Made by a program: the position numbers and the translations under genes. This document shows, one piece after another, positions 1 to 8,084 of a stretch of DNA of 12,628 nucleotides (its first letter is position 1; every line of letters begins with the position of its first letter). The DNA comes from Thiotrichales bacterium (GTDB lineage: Bacteria; Pseudomonadota; Gammaproteobacteria; UWMA-0217), in assembly GCA_024763135.1 (NCBI GenBank), contig JANTGD010000063.1, positions 1 through 12,628 on the forward strand, given 5' to 3'. The notes under the pieces are model-generated. The model worked only from the letters and a program-made list of their open reading frames with translations, was not told where the DNA came from and searched no databases.

Positions 1-2
1 GG

Positions 3-3000
3 TTAATGAAAATCACGTGAGGGTGTCTCCAGATTCCCAAGCCAAGCGCTGTAATCGACGAGGGCATCTGCGATGAGGTGTACCACAAGACCTTCCTTTT
101 CGAGTTTGCCATGCACGACCAGCAAGCGGCCGTAGAGGACTTCTTTACGAAATTTGAGTGTGGTTCGGGCCCATACGATGATATTGATATGGCCGGTTTC
201 GTCCTCCAATGTCAGAAACACTGTGCCTTTGGCGCTACCGGGATGTTGTCGATTGGTGACCAGGCCCGCGAGCGTGATGCGCTGGCCATGTTCTAGGTGA
301 TATACAGTATCGATACGTTGCCAGTGACGACGTTCAAACGCTTTGCGCAGTAGAACCAGGGGATGGCGACGCAAACTCAGGCCGGTGCTTGCAAAATCTG
401 CGACGATATCGTCGGCTTCAGTGGGGCTCGGCAGGTTGGGCAGGGTTTCACTGAAACTGCTGTGTGCGAAGAGTGGCGGCAGCCGCTCACAGCCCAGGGC
501 ATCCCAACGGGCCTGATGACGATGCCCTGATAGCTGCTGCAACGCATCCGCACTCGCCAGGGCTTCCATGTCTCGCCGGTGGGCGCCGCTTCGGAGGAAC
601 AGATCCTGGAGATCGCGAAACGTTGAGCGCTGACGTTCCGTTACCAGCGTTTTCGCGGTTTGTTGTCGCAAGCCTTTGACATGCTGTAGTCCCAGGCGTA
701 TGCAGAGTGCTCCCTGGGCATCGGTTTCGAGTGTGGACTCCCAGTTGCTGCTCAGCACATCTACGGGACGTACCTCGACCTGATGCCGGCGGACATCCTG
801 AATCAGTTGCGCCGGTGCATAGAACCCCATGGGCTGGCTGTTGAGCAGGGCGCAAGTGAAGACGGCAGGGTGGTGACACTTGAGCCAGGAGGAGACATAG
901 GCGATCAGGGCAAAGCTGGCGGAATGGGATTCTGGAAATCCGTATTCGCCAAACCCCTGAATCTGATTGAAAATCTGTTCGGCAAACTGTTGTTGATAGC
1001 CCCGGGCTGTCATCCCATCGATGAGACGCTGACGAAAAGTCTCCAGCTGAATGCGGCTGCGCCAGGCACCGATGGCCCGGCGCAGTTGATCGGCTTCCCC
1101 TCCTGAAAATCCTGCGGCGACCATGGCCAGTTCGATAATCTGTTCCTGGAAGATCGGTACGCCCAGGGTTCTGGAGAGCACTTTTTTAACCGCTGGATTC
1201 GGGTAGCTGATAGGTTCTTCGCCACGCCGGCGGCGCAGATAAGGGTGCACCATATCTCCCTGAATGGGGCCGGGACGGACAATCGCAATTTGAATCACGA
1301 GGTCGTAATAATTGGCCGGCTTCAGGCGTGGCAGCATGTTCATCTGTGCACGGGATTCGATCTGAAAGACGCCTACGGTGTCTGCACGCTGGAGCATGCG
1401 ATAGACCGCTGGATCCTCGGCGGGGATATCGGCCAGTTCGTAATCCAGATGGCAGTGATCGCGCAATAGATCGAGGCTGCGATGCACGGCCGAGAGCATC
1501 CCCAAGGCCAGGCAGTCGATTTTCAGCAGGCCCAGGGCATCCAGGTCGGTTTTATCCCACTGTATCACGGTGCGCTCGGGCATGGCGGCGTTTTCCACGG
1601 GGACCAATCGAGAGAGTGCGTCCCGGGCGATGACGAATCCGCCTACATGTTGCGATAGATGACGAGGAAAACCCTGTAGCTCCTGCACCAGCACCATGAG
1701 CTTTTCGATAATCGGATGATCGGCCTCAAACCCTGCTTCGCGCAGGCGCTCTGGGGGAATGCCCTGTTCCCACCATGCGAGGGTCTGGGTGAGACGATTT
1801 ACTTGTTCCGCCGCCAGCCCAAGCGCTTTGCCTGCGTCCCGCAATGCACTCTTGCGCCGATAGGTGATCACTGTGGCGGCCAGAGCAGCGCGATGGCGGC
1901 CATATTTCTGGTAGATATACTGCATCACTTCTTCGCGGCGATCGTTTTCGAAATCTACGTCAATATCGGGAGGTTCATCCCGTTCCCGCGAAATAAATCG
2001 CTCAAATAACATATTGATGCGGGCGGGATCGACGGCGGTGATCCCCAAGCAATAGCACACGGCTGAATTGGCGGCGGAACCGCGGCCCTGGCAGAGAATG
2101 TTTTGGCTGCGCGCATAGCGCACGATGTCGTGTACGGTCAGAAAATAGGGTTCGTAGTGCAATTCTGCAATCAAGGCCAGTTCATGCTCCACCTGCGCTC
2201 GTACGCGCGCAGGTGGGCCTGCGGGCCAGCGTGCCTGCAGGCCAGCCTCGGTAAGGTGGCGTAAATGATCTTTGGCGGAAATGCCGGAAGGTACGAGTTC
2301 GTCTGGGTATTCATAGCGTAGTTCGTCCAACGAAAAATGGCAGAGCGCGGCGATTTTGCAGCTGTTCTCCAGCCATTCCGGAGGGTAGAGCCGGGCCAGC
2401 GTTTGGCGGCTGCGCAAGTGGCGTTCGCCATTGGGTAACAGTTTTTGTCCGGCCTCAAATACGGTGGTGTTATGTCGGATTGCCGTCACAATATCCTGGA
2501 GTGCGCGTCGTCCGCGGCGATGCATATGGACATCGCCACAGGCGACCAGCGGAATCCCCGTGACCTGGCTGCTCTGTACCAGGGCTTCGATATACTTGTC
2601 CTCATCTGGCAGGTAAAGCCGTTCCACTGCTAACCAGGCGCGTCTGGCAAAGCTGTTTAGCAGCCAGTGGCATTCAGCCTGTAATGGTTCTTGTGGCGCT
2701 CGCGGCGGTATCAGAATGGCCACACAATCAGGTAATCCCTGCGAAAAATCCTCGCGAAAAATCCTGTATTCCCCTTTTTTGGCGCGTCGACGTGCTGTTG
2801 TGATGAGGGTCGCGAGTTGTGCGTAGCCTTCCCGGTTGCATGCCAGCGCCAACAGACGCGGGCCCTCCTCGAGACGGAATTCTGCACCGATGAGCAACTT
2901 AAGCTGTGGATAGGCGCGTGCTGCGACATGGGCGCGTACCACGCCCGCCAGTGAGCATTCGTCGGTTACGGCAAGGGCCGCATAGCCCAGTTCGGCGGCA

Positions 3001-3092
3001 CGCTGCACGAGTTCTTCGGGGTGTGATGCGCCACGTAAAAAAGTGAAATTGCTGATGCAGTGCAGTTCCGCGTAACAAGTGTCTCTGGTCAT
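3..3092 (-). CDS. dnaE2: Error-prone DNA polymerase DnaE2 (ImuC)
   Basis: This is a C-family replicative-type polymerase that copies past DNA lesions during the SOS response and normally works with ImuA and ImuB. The protein is 1029 residues, the usual DnaE2 length. It opens with a PHP domain whose first motif reads HCISNFTFLRGASHPEE (from residue 11), the DnaE2 rather than the DnaE1 form. The polymerase active site is PDIDVDF at 375-381 (metal-binding D378 and D380), with the third acid at D526 in LLKIDCLALG. An OB-fold begins near residue 939, and the protein ends in SRDFH, a typical DnaE2 tail, so it is complete. The ATG at 3090-3092 directly precedes the conserved ELHC motif. A LexA box and promoter lie just upstream. 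No imuA or imuB lies upstream; the downstream side is outside the window. Identity is seen from motifs; the SOS role is family knowledge. Confidence 0.96.
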   Translation of the reverse strand: MTRDTCYAELHCISNFTFLRGASHPEELVQRAAELGYAALAVTDECSLAGVVRAHVAARAYPQLKLLIGAEFRLEEGPRLLALACNREGYAQLATLITTARRRAKKGEYRIFREDFSQGLPDCVAILIPPRAPQEPLQAECHWLLNSFARRAWLAVERLYLPDEDKYIEALVQSSQVTGIPLVACGDVHMHRRGRRALQDIVTAIRHNTTVFEAGQKLLPNGERHLRSRQTLARLYPPEWLENSCKIAALCHFSLDELRYEYPDELVPSGISAKDHLRHLTEAGLQARWPAGPPARVRAQVEHELALIAELHYEPYFLTVHDIVRYARSQNILCQGRGSAANSAVCYCLGITAVDPARINMLFERFISRERDEPPDIDVDFENDRREEVMQYIYQKYGRHRAALAATVITYRRKSALRDAGKALGLAAEQVNRLTQTLAWWEQGIPPERLREAGFEADHPIIEKLMVLVQELQGFPRHLSQHVGGFVIARDALSRLVPVENAAMPERTVIQWDKTDLDALGLLKIDCLALGMLSAVHRSLDLLRDHCHLDYELADIPAEDPAVYRMLQRADTVGVFQIESRAQMNMLPRLKPANYYDLVIQIAIVRPGPIQGDMVHPYLRRRRGEEPISYPNPAVKKVLSRTLGVPIFQEQIIELAMVAAGFSGGEADQLRRAIGAWRSRIQLETFRQRLIDGMTARGYQQQFAEQIFNQIQGFGEYGFPESHSASFALIAYVSSWLKCHHPAVFTCALLNSQPMGFYAPAQLIQDVRRHQVEVRPVDVLSSNWESTLETDAQGALCIRLGLQHVKGLRQQTAKTLVTERQRSTFRDLQDLFLRSGAHRRDMEALASADALQQLSGHRHQARWDALGCERLPPLFAHSSFSETLPNLPSPTEADDIVADFASTGLSLRRHPLVLLRKAFERRHWQRIDTVYHLEHGQRITLAGLVTNRQHPGSAKGTVFLTLEDETGHINIIVWARTTLKFRKEVLYGRLLVVHGKLEKEGLVVHLIADALVDYSAWLGNLETPSRDFH

Positions 3093-3114
3093 CGATCCAG
3101 TGTATTGATAAACA

Positions 3115-3130
3115 CTGTAAATATATACAT
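3115..3130 (-). promoter_or_regulatory. LexA (SOS) box of dnaE2
   Basis: The plus strand reads CTGT, then AAATATAT, then ACAT. This is the gammaproteobacterial LexA operator CTGT-N8-ACAG with one mismatch in the outer half-site and an AT-rich core. It lies 22 nt upstream of the dnaE2 ATG and covers the likely -10 element, so bound LexA would block transcription. Sequence and position are seen; LexA binding is inferred. Confidence 0.8.
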
Positions 3131-3150
3131 CTAATTGAGCTAATGAGCAA
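3122..3150 (-). promoter_or_regulatory. Likely sigma-70 promoter of dnaE2
   Basis: Read on the minus strand, TTGCTC (plus positions 3145-3150) is followed by exactly 17 bases and TATATA (3122-3127). The -35 element is weak and the -10 is reasonable. The -10 sits inside the LexA box, the usual arrangement for a tightly repressed SOS gene. Confidence 0.45.
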
Positions 3151-3270
3151 TCATTGCCTGGGGCGTGACACTGCAGGTGACCAGTGCATGCAGGCTGGCG
3201 CTGGAAACAAATCGCTTTTTACTATGGATTGACTTATTAACCCGGCGACAAAATAGATCGCGTTCAGAGC

Positions 3271-3341
3271 GTGCGGCCTGTGTTAGCCAGACTGGCTGTA
3301 GTGTCGAACGACTACAGCGACGTCTGGCTGTCTTGCCGCAC
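3271..3341. other. Long stem-loop in the dnaE2/surface-protein intergenic region
   Basis: Three stacked perfect stems form one 71-nt hairpin. GTGCGGC (3271-3277) pairs with GCCGCAC (3335-3341), AGCCAGAC (3285-3292) with GTCTGGCT (3322-3329), and CTGTAGT (3296-3302) with ACTACAG (3311-3317), around an 8-nt loop. That is 22 paired positions separated by small internal loops. There is no T-run on either side, so it does not look like a simple terminator. It could be a structured RNA, a 5' leader element or the remnant of a small mobile element. I see no convincing gene in the surrounding 550 bp: the short open frames there are rich in Arg, Cys and Ser and have no recognisable domain. Confidence 0.55.
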
Positions 3342-3556
3342 ACCCGCGCGTTGTGGTTGAACACGAACAATTTTATCGCCAGGTTAATAGTAAAAGGGGA
3401 TGGTTTTTGCCTTGCTTGTGGCACCTGCTTGCCTGCCGGGGCGAGCGCAGGCTGCGGTGGGGTGTGATTGACGCCACCTGCGTCTGTCAGTCTGCAAGGC
3501 GTGGTTGTGATAGAGGTGGATTTATGCTTGTTGCCTTGGGGGAACCGCTTAGTCTG

Positions 3557-3640
3557 GTCTCGATCTTGCGAGACAGAGCCAGCCATAAAAATAAATAACG
3601 GCGTTCACCGCTGCCGCGGAGCAAAGCCGTAATCAGGAGG
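3557..3640 (+). promoter_or_regulatory. Structured leader and ribosome binding site of the surface-protein gene
   Basis: Two hairpins precede the start codon at 3647. The first is GTCTCG/CGAGAC (3557-3562 with 3569-3574). The second has an outer stem ACGGC/GCCGT (3598-3602 with 3626-3630) and an inner stem CCGC/GCGG (3608-3611 with 3616-3619). A strong Shine-Dalgarno AGGAGG (3635-3640) follows, 6 nt before the ATG at 3647; the ATG at 3643 is too close to it. The second hairpin contains GCAAAGCC, a string also found in c-di-GMP-I riboswitches, but the rest of that fold is missing. No clear -35/-10 pair was found. Confidence 0.45.
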
Positions 3641-3646
3641 TCATGC

Positions 3647-6600
3647 ATGGTTTGGACACCCCCATATTCGCACTACGCGCGATATCGCTCACTGTTAAGT
3701 CAGTTGACAGGACTGTTGCTGGGCTTATTGCTTTTGCCCCCCGCTCAGGCGGCGTCGTTGCCCTTGGATGGCAGCTTTCAATTGCTGCAGGGGCCAGAGT
3801 GTGCGGTGGGCGCTGTGTATCGCGCGGGGACCACGGCGCAATATCAAGGTAAAGCCCTGGATGTGCTGGTAGAGATAACGGCCAGCGATAATGATATTGC
3901 GCATGTGGATGCTAACAATACCTGTCTGCGACTTGCCGATGCTCCCGAGGGAGGGCGCAAGCTACTGACAATCAAAGGGGCCGATCAGGGCGACAATGGG
4001 ACCAATACAGAATCCTGGTCCACCGATTTGCGTTTGACGCTTGTGGAAAAAAATAGCCTGCTGATGGTCCCGGTGGATCGCCTGGCCTTGACCGCACTGG
4101 ATCTTGATCAGGCAGCTGGTGTTGGTTCATCGGATACCGACGACATTTATCTTGTGGCCCCGGATGCGTTGTACCTCGATACAAACACCGAAGTCACTGC
4201 CTCCACTGTCAATATACTTGCCCCCAGTGGTGCTAGCTTCACCCATAAGCTCAAGGGCTCGACCAATCAGTGTGACAACACCAATGATCAGCGTTGCCGG
4301 GGTTCGGCACTCTGGCTCAATACCTCCGCTATTGAATTACGTATCGAGAATGATCTGGGCGCCAGTGAACGGGATATTCAGTTGTCGCTGGATATTGGTG
4401 ATATGGCGGCCATGGACCTGGGGTTCGACTATGGCGACGCACCCGCGAGCTACGGTAGCGCGGTCAGTGCGATTGACCCCAATCTGTTGTTAGGTGATGG
4501 CTTGCCACCCGATGCGGAGCCGGCGGCCCAGAGTTCCAGTGACGCGCGCGGAGACGATGATGATACGGCGACCGGCGTGGATTTCGACGACGAAGCAGGC
4601 GTGATTTTTTGCGGTGTGCCGCCGGATCAGTATGTGTTTAGCAATGGCGAGCCTTGTGATATCGGTGTAACGGTTTATGGCAACGGTATCGTGAACGGTT
4701 GGTTCGATTGGAATGGTGATGGGGATTTTGCCGATGCGGGTGAGCACGCTATCGAAAATGCTGCGGTTGTTTCCGGACAGAATACCCTCAGTATTCGCGT
4801 TCCGGAAACGATAATCAGTGGTACATCTTTTTCCCGATTCCGGCTTTGCGCTACAGGTCAAACCTGTGGTCAACCGTCCGGGGGGCCGGTACCCGGTGAA
4901 ACGGAAGACTATCGGATTGCCCTGCAGCAAAGGCCTACGGTTTACAATTTAGATAAGACCATTGCGCTCGGTGGACAGGGGACGGCTTTGGACATTCCCG
5001 CACCTTCAGACGCCGATGGGGATCCGCTGACGATTCAGGTCTATCGATTACCTACTTTGGGGCAGGTTTTATTGTCCGATGGGACAGCGCTTGCACTTGG
5101 ACAGGTTCTCACAACAGCCGAACTGACAGCGTTGCGCTTCAACGCGCCCACCTCGCTGCCGGATACCCCGCTCGTATTTCAGTACAGCGTCACCGATGGC
5201 ACCACCACCCTATTAGGCACTGTAACCTTGCGTTTTCCCGGTATGGCGCAGGATGACACAACGCCGCTGGAAGAAGGGGATACCGATCATGACGGCATTC
5301 CCAATGATCAGGACATCGATGATGACAATGATGGCATTCTGGACAGTGTGGAGCAGGCCGGGGTCGCGGATTTCGATGGCGATGGGCAGCTCAATCGTGT
5401 GGATTTGGACGCGGATAATGATGGCATCAGTGATTTGGAAGAATCGGGATTACTGGAAGCCATGCAGTCGCTCTGGGATCTCGATGGCGACGGGCGCATT
5501 GATGCGGGGGATGCTGTAGGCAGTAATGGCTTGCTCGATGCCTTGGAGACCGTCGCAGATTCCGGTATGCCGGACTACGATCAGGATGGCGCAACGGTTG
5601 CGGACAGTCCGCGCGATCACGATGGTGATACCCATCCGGATTTTCTCGATCTCGACAGCGACAACGATGGCGTGCCGGATGTCATCGAAGCGGGCTTCGG
5701 GGATCTCGATTTCAATGCCAGGGTGGATGCGCCCAGCTTATTGACCAATGATCCACGGAGTACAGATCCCGATGGCATTGCCGACTATCTCGACCTGGAT
5801 AGCGACAATGATGGCATTGCCGACCTACTTGAAGCAGGAGGCACGGACAGCGATCAGGATGCACGTGTCGATGCCTTTATGGATACGGGCCAGTTGGCGG
5901 GGTCGCAAGTCGATGGACTGCACGATCGCTACCAGCCGGCGCCGTTGCCGGTGCCTGATACCGACGCCGATGGTGTCCGCGACTTTCGTGACCATGACAG
6001 TGACAACGATGGTCTGACCGATCTTTATGAAGCCGGGGGTGTGGATGCAACCTTTGATGGTTGGGTCGATACTTTCGTGGATAGCAATCGAGATGGCTGG
6101 GCTGACGCTGTGACAGTCGCGCTGGGCGGACAACCTCTGCCAATGTTCAACAGCGATGGGAGGGGGCAGCCTGACTATCAAGATGGTGATAGCGATGACG
6201 ATGGGTTTGGTGACCTCATTGAATCCGGTGGTGAAGACAGCGATTTCGATGATCGGCTGGATGATTGGGCGGATGATGACCACGATGGGGTTCCCAACAA
6301 CGTGGATGTGGATCTGACGGGTGGGGAAGACCTCGATCACGATAGCGTGGTAGACAGTGCGGATGCGACGTTTCAGGTCACGGCAGCCGATCTGGATGGT
6401 GATGGCGTAATCGATGCACAGGATATCGATTATGATGGTGATGGGCAGCTGGATGTACTCGATGGCGCGGGCGTCCGGGAACGCGATGCCGATGGGAATG
6501 GCGTACCGGATTATCGTGAACGGGCCGATCGGCTTACGACAGGGCTACAGGGGTTCGGCGGCGGCGCGCTCGACCTGTTCTGGTGTCTGTTACCGGCGTG

Positions 6601-7741
6601 GCGATGGGCGTACAAGCGTCGCCGCCTCGGTATCATATTGATCGGAATGCTGTGTGCCTCGCAATTTTCCCAGGCGGCGAATTCACCAGCCGATCGTGAG
6701 TTCAATCGCCGTCTGTATGTTGGCGCGGGCATTGGGGGCGCACATATTAAACCGGATACAAACCAAACCGGCTATACCGTCGGCAGGGAAGTTGATGTGG
6801 CTGGATCGGCGCATTTGGGCTACGACTTGTCCAAGCATTGGACGGCGGAAATGTATGTGGCTGATTTGGGGCAAGCAAGAATCGATCGTAAAGGTTCAGG
6901 GCGCCATGCGGGTGACGTAGGATATCGCCATTATGGCGCCAGCTTGTTGGCTTATTTTCTCAACCGTTACACGGGAGGGCGCAACTCGGCCTACCAGACC
7001 TTCGGCGATGAAGGTGCCTATCTGCGCGAGGGATTTTCGGCCTATGCCCGCCTGGGTATCGGGGTCATGCGTAACCAGAGTGATTTACCCTACGAACAGT
7101 TGAATCATACCCATGCGCACGTCGGACTCGGGTTGGAATATGGCTGGGAGAACGGTCTGGCTGCGCGCGCGGAGGTTATTGCCTATGACGCAGATGCCTG
7201 GACTGCTATTGTGAGTATGCTCAAGCGGTTTGGCTACGCCGATCCTTACACCGACAGCCCGGCTGAGCTCTTTCCTCAAGCCGAACCACTTGCAGCGAGG
7301 TCGGTGCCAACGTCGGTGTCAGAGCCACCGTTACCCTCTAGGTCGGCCACTTCCGGAAGTGCGGGTGAAAAACGTCCACGGCCGGGATCGGCGCCAGTAA
7401 TGATTTTTCTCCCGATCATACATTTCGAGGTCAACAGCGCAGCACTTTCCAAGGAAGCACAGGAAAAGCTGATGATATTGGCCGATACTTTGTTGAAATA
7501 TCCTTATCTGGAATTATTGATACAAGGCCATACGGATGCAACTGCGTCGCCTGATTACAATTTGATGCTGTCTCTGAAGCGAGCAGCTGCCGTGAAAAAG
7601 TTTCTCGTGCAAAACGGAATCAGTCCCTTGCGTTTGAGGACTGCAGCCATGAGCGAGTACAAACCCGCGGCAAAAAATCAGTCCGCCCAGGGTCGGGCAA
7701 TGAATCGTCGGGTTGAATTTACAATTTATGGGGGGAAGTAG
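3647..7741 (+). CDS. Fused envelope protein: GEVED, cadherin-like, TSP3 repeats, OmpA barrel and OmpA peptidoglycan-binding domain
   Basis: This is a 1364-residue secreted or outer-membrane protein. A Sec signal peptide (hydrophobic core about 20-30, cleavage near AQA at 33-35) leads to an unrecognised region (36-257). A GEVED domain spans 258-425, from DYGDAP through WFDWNGDGDFADAGE to GETEDYRI. A cadherin-like domain spans 429-530 (DADGDPLTI, FQYSVTDG). An Asp-rich TSP3-type calcium-binding region runs 545-961, with a unit close to DLDSDNDGIxDLxEAGG starting near 556, 586, 668, 716, 782 and 846. Residues 969-993 (GFGGGALDLFW to KRRR) resemble a C-terminal sorting signal. They are followed at once by a second signal-like stretch (994-1011, ending SQAA). 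Then come an OmpA-type beta-barrel (about 1022-1199), a Pro/Ser-rich linker and an OmpA C-terminal domain (1256-1362). That domain has D1297 in GHTD and R1312 in LSLKRA, spaced like the diaminopimelate-binding pair of OmpA. Domains are seen from motifs; the adhesin-like, peptidoglycan-anchored surface role is inferred. Confidence 0.9.
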   Translation: MVWTPPYSHYARYRSLLSQLTGLLLGLLLLPPAQAASLPLDGSFQLLQGPECAVGAVYRAGTTAQYQGKALDVLVEITASDNDIAHVDANNTCLRLADAPEGGRKLLTIKGADQGDNGTNTESWSTDLRLTLVEKNSLLMVPVDRLALTALDLDQAAGVGSSDTDDIYLVAPDALYLDTNTEVTASTVNILAPSGASFTHKLKGSTNQCDNTNDQRCRGSALWLNTSAIELRIENDLGASERDIQLSLDIGDMAAMDLGFDYGDAPASYGSAVSAIDPNLLLGDGLPPDAEPAAQSSSDARGDDDDTATGVDFDDEAGVIFCGVPPDQYVFSNGEPCDIGVTVYGNGIVNGWFDWNGDGDFADAGEHAIENAAVVSGQNTLSIRVPETIISGTSFSRFRLCATGQTCGQPSGGPVPGETEDYRIALQQRPTVYNLDKTIALGGQGTALDIPAPSDADGDPLTIQVYRLPTLGQVLLSDGTALALGQVLTTAELTALRFNAPTSLPDTPLVFQYSVTDGTTTLLGTVTLRFPGMAQDDTTPLEEGDTDHDGIPNDQDIDDDNDGILDSVEQAGVADFDGDGQLNRVDLDADNDGISDLEESGLLEAMQSLWDLDGDGRIDAGDAVGSNGLLDALETVADSGMPDYDQDGATVADSPRDHDGDTHPDFLDLDSDNDGVPDVIEAGFGDLDFNARVDAPSLLTNDPRSTDPDGIADYLDLDSDNDGIADLLEAGGTDSDQDARVDAFMDTGQLAGSQVDGLHDRYQPAPLPVPDTDADGVRDFRDHDSDNDGLTDLYEAGGVDATFDGWVDTFVDSNRDGWADAVTVALGGQPLPMFNSDGRGQPDYQDGDSDDDGFGDLIESGGEDSDFDDRLDDWADDDHDGVPNNVDVDLTGGEDLDHDSVVDSADATFQVTAADLDGDGVIDAQDIDYDGDGQLDVLDGAGVRERDADGNGVPDYRERADRLTTGLQGFGGGALDLFWCLLPAWRWAYKRRRLGIILIGMLCASQFSQAANSPADREFNRRLYVGAGIGGAHIKPDTNQTGYTVGREVDVAGSAHLGYDLSKHWTAEMYVADLGQARIDRKGSGRHAGDVGYRHYGASLLAYFLNRYTGGRNSAYQTFGDEGAYLREGFSAYARLGIGVMRNQSDLPYEQLNHTHAHVGLGLEYGWENGLAARAEVIAYDADAWTAIVSMLKRFGYADPYTDSPAELFPQAEPLAARSVPTSVSEPPLPSRSATSGSAGEKRPRPGSAPVMIFLPIIHFEVNSAALSKEAQEKLMILADTLLKYPYLELLIQGHTDATASPDYNLMLSLKRAAAVKKFLVQNGISPLRLRTAAMSEYKPAAKNQSAQGRAMNRRVEFTIYGGK

Positions 7742-7821
7742 TGCGCACCGTCACGGCACTGCGCTGCCGACTTGGTAATGCAGTGGCTGGCGATAAAGGG
7801 TTAGCGGAAAGTGTGCTGGAT

Positions 7822-7849
7822 AAAAAAACGGCCCCGTCCCTGGAGCCGT
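7822..7849 (-). terminator. Rho-independent terminator of the small minus-strand gene
   Basis: On the minus strand, ACGGCTCC (7849-7842) pairs with GGGGCCGT (7835-7828) through eight pairs including one G-U, around a 6-nt loop, and is followed directly by seven T (7828-7822, the first shared with the stem). On the plus strand the G-U becomes a C-A mismatch and no T-run follows, so it points to the minus strand. It lies 22 nt past the stop codon of the small gene. The rest of 7742-7821 shows no gene and no obvious terminator for the surface-protein gene. Confidence 0.8.
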
Positions 7850-7871
7850 CCGAGTCTGAGCGGGGGAAGAT

Positions 7872-8084
7872 TCAGGCCGCTTGGTTGTCGTTGTCCACAA
7901 CAAGAAACAGGCGACGCTTCCGTGCTGCATCGAGTCCTTTATGTATCGAGCGATATGCCGAGGCACCTCGGTGTAGATAATCCAGCGCCACTTCCTGTGC
8001 ATGCTGGATTGCATATATGCTCAAGTTCAGTCGATCTCCTTGAATTGCTACCAAGTCCAAAATCGCTGCTTCCCTATTGGTCAT
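7872..8084 (-). CDS. Small hypothetical protein (70 residues)
   Basis: I do not recognise this protein. It reads as a plausible soluble, mostly helical small protein: it starts MTNREAAILDLVAIQGDRLN, has a middle part with alternating hydrophobic and charged residues (YAIQHAQEVALDYLH), then a basic stretch AARKRR and a hydrophobic LFLVV before the end. No signal peptide, membrane segment or Cys is present. Two things support a real gene: AGGAG lies 8 nt before the ATG at 8082-8084, and a well-formed minus-strand terminator follows the stop codon closely. It stands alone between two convergent or divergent plus-strand genes, so context gives no function. Overlapping frames on both strands look random by comparison. 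Confidence 0.6.
   Translation of the reverse strand: MTNREAAILDLVAIQGDRLNLSIYAIQHAQEVALDYLHRGASAYRSIHKGLDAARKRRLFLVVDNDNQAA

Noticed and set aside
3140..3598. Overlapping open frames of 81-148 residues on both strands between dnaE2 and the surface-protein gene
   Set aside because: They are rich in Arg, Cys and Ser, have no recognisable domain or good ribosome binding site, and overlap each other; the region is better explained as non-coding with hairpins.
3598..3630. A true c-di-GMP-I riboswitch
   Set aside because: Only GCAAAGCC and the closing pairs match; the GAAA tetraloop, the 5' GCAAAC strand and the second hairpin are absent and there is no room for them before the start codon.
5825..6340. 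Minus-strand open frame of 171 residues within the repeat region
   Set aside because: It is the mirror of Asp/Gly-rich codons and gives an Ile/Val-rich low-complexity protein.
5250..6530. CRISPR-like or tandem DNA repeats
   Set aside because: The recurring DNA words come from repeated Asp/Asn/Gly codons of the TSP3 motifs; spacing is irregular and copies are imperfect.
7741..7980. Plus-strand GTG-started frame of 79 residues after the surface-protein gene
   Set aside because: It crosses the minus-strand terminator and small gene, has no ribosome binding site, and its composition looks random.
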